Shown here: piece by piece, positions 51,169 to 51,899 of the stretch
Position numbering within the stretch: position 1 is the stretch's first letter
Layout: the number at the start of each line of letters is the position of its first letter
NCBI GenBank assembly: GCA_023391185.1
Contig: JAEWBI010000042.1
Location: forward strand, 1-51,899
Length of the DNA: 51,899 nt
Reading direction: 5' to 3'
DNA from: Bacillota bacterium
GTDB lineage: Bacteria; Bacillota_I; Bacilli_A; RF39; UBA660
Position numbers and translations under genes: made by a program
Notes under the pieces: generated by a model
Database searches by the model: none
The model's input: only the letters and a program-made list of their open reading frames with translations
Told to the model about the DNA's origin: nothing

Positions 51169-51725
51169 TGTGGAAATATGAAAAAAAACTAGCTTACCCT
51201 GTTAATATAAGAAAAAAGGACTTAAAAATGGCTAAGTTTTTGTTAGCTCAATATGGTGGTCCGGATTCAGAACTTAGTGCTGCCCTTCAATATATGAATC
51301 AAAGATACTCAATGCCTGATGATAAAGGAAAAGCTTTACTTACAGATATAGCTACTGAAGAACTTGGCCATGTGGAAATGATTGCAACAATGGTAACTCA
51401 GCTTACAAAGGATGCTAGTGTAGATGAAATGAAAAAGTATGGTTTAGGCGGTATATATACTATGCATGATAACGCTGTATTCCCTTCTAGCCCAACAGGT
51501 GAACCCTACACAACTGCTTATATATCAACAACTGGTGATTATATAGCTGATTTGGAAAGTAATATGGCTTCTGAACAAAGAGCAAGAGCTACTTATGAAC
51601 ACTTAATAGATTTAACGGATGATGTGGATTTAATTGCACCACTATTATTTTTAAGGCAAAGAGAAGTTATGCATTATCAAAGATTTAAAGAATTAAGAAA
51701 TTATTATTTAGAAAAAAAGATTTAG
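51168..51725 (+). CDS. cotJC: Spore coat protein CotJC (manganese catalase family)
   Basis: The 185-residue protein has the di-manganese catalase fold: SAALQYMNQRYSM, ATEELGHVEMIATM (Glu and His ligands) and LESNMASEQRARATYEHLI, then FLRQREVMHYQRF (Glu and His ligands). In Bacillus CotJC is a coat component with possible catalase activity. It starts right at the stop of the cotJA-JB fusion (1-bp overlap). Confidence 0.93.
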   Translation: MWKYEKKLAYPVNIRKKDLKMAKFLLAQYGGPDSELSAALQYMNQRYSMPDDKGKALLTDIATEELGHVEMIATMVTQLTKDASVDEMKKYGLGGIYTMHDNAVFPSSPTGEPYTTAYISTTGDYIADLESNMASEQRARATYEHLIDLTDDVDLIAPLLFLRQREVMHYQRFKELRNYYLEKKI

Positions 51726-51747
51726 TAAATAATTCTTTTTTTTTTTC
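51711..51747 (+). terminator. Possible terminator after cotJC
   Basis: An A-run (51712-51718), a small TTTA/AAAT stem and a long T-run (from 51736). The hairpin is weak. Confidence 0.4.
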
Positions 51748-51844
51748 AAAAATAGTGTATAATGAAATTATAATTAACTTACAAAAATAGACAACAAACG
51801 ACAAATTACTAAATAATTTTAATTTAAATTAAAGAGGTATGAAG

Positions 51845-51899
51845 ATGATAATAAAGAATTTTAAAAAACACGCAAGATTATTAAACCTTGTTTTATTAG
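51845..51899 (+). CDS. Start of a gene cut by the window edge
   Basis: ATG at 51845 follows AGAGGT by 6 nt. The 18 visible codons begin MIIKNFKKHARLLN and then hydrophobic residues, which suggests an anchor or signal peptide. A TATAAT lies at 51758-51763. The product cannot be identified. Confidence 0.45.
   Translation, partial: MIIKNFKKHARLLNLVLL

Noticed and set aside
1..51899. CRISPR array, rRNA operon, T-box or other known riboswitch
   Set aside because: I saw no regularly spaced repeats, no rRNA sequence and no leader with recognisable riboswitch motifs; a covariance-model search would be needed to exclude weak cases.

Overview
The window is AT-rich DNA that uses the standard bacterial code (TGA works as a stop, except at one recoded site). 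It looks like the chromosome of an anaerobic, endospore-forming, low-GC Bacillota. Three things point to class Bacilli, probably an uncultured gut or Erysipelotrichia/Mollicutes-like lineage: a gene for the RNA polymerase delta subunit (rpoE), gene order shared with Bacillus subtilis (rpsL-rpsG-fusA-tuf, yabG-veg-spoVG-yabP-yabQ-divIC, ywiB-argS-rpoE, yunB near yutD, prfB near ftsEX), and many Shine-Dalgarno sites in the extended GGTGAT register. The anaerobic lifestyle is inferred from a class III ribonucleotide reductase and a 2-hydroxyacyl-CoA dehydratase-activase type gene set. Sporulation is inferred from yabG, spoVG, yabP, yabQ, yunB, gerQ and cotJ genes. The taxonomic call is inference.

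Layout. 1-6540 is the accessory-looking part: an intact IS3/IS150-type element (243-1585) abuts a 5'-truncated second IS3-type transposase, followed by DUF5661-like and small membrane proteins, a 641-residue protein of unknown function, tRNA-Ala(TGC), an unknown 150-residue protein and an alpha/beta hydrolase. 6799-17798 holds lipoproteins, a metallophosphoesterase, a Tyr-rich possible coat protein, an M29 aminopeptidase, one degenerate and one intact polysaccharide deacetylase, a zinc-ribbon/TPM pair and a U32 peptidase (RlhA-like). 18056-21233 is the anaerobic ribonucleotide reductase locus. It has a LexA-type box, nrdD lacking its glycyl-radical tail, a separate 60-residue protein carrying that tail, and nrdG. 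21249-24042 is yunB, a DUF4015 glycosidase and yutD. It is followed by an NrtR-type Nudix regulator, a prepilin-like protein and the str operon with tuf (25467-29761).

29786-34018 holds a FemX-like ligase on the minus strand and a three-gene overlapping operon of acyl-CoA dehydratase-activase-type proteins. 34114-40758 is topA, prfB (with the classical +1 frameshift), a YitT-family protein, ftsE, ftsX and an anchored unknown protein directly coupled to ftsX. 40814-43258 is the sporulation and division block yabG-veg-spoVG-yabP-yabQ-divIC. After it come lemA and gerQ (minus), pduL with a DUF1450-like protein, a class A penicillin-binding protein (minus), ywiB-argS-rpoE, a lipoprotein (minus), and a cotJA/cotJB fusion with cotJC. 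The start of one more gene is cut by the window edge.

The cell-surface genes fit together as one theme: peptidoglycan synthesis (PBP1-type, FemX), division (ftsEX, divIC), cell-wall modification (deacetylases) and spore envelope (yabP, yabQ, yunB, gerQ, cotJ, yabG). The features I think most deserve a second look are the split anaerobic reductase with its SOS-type operator, the CotJA-CotJB fusion, the orphan activase operon, and the unknown protein coupled to ftsEX. I found no CRISPR array, no recognisable phage-defence system and no rRNA.
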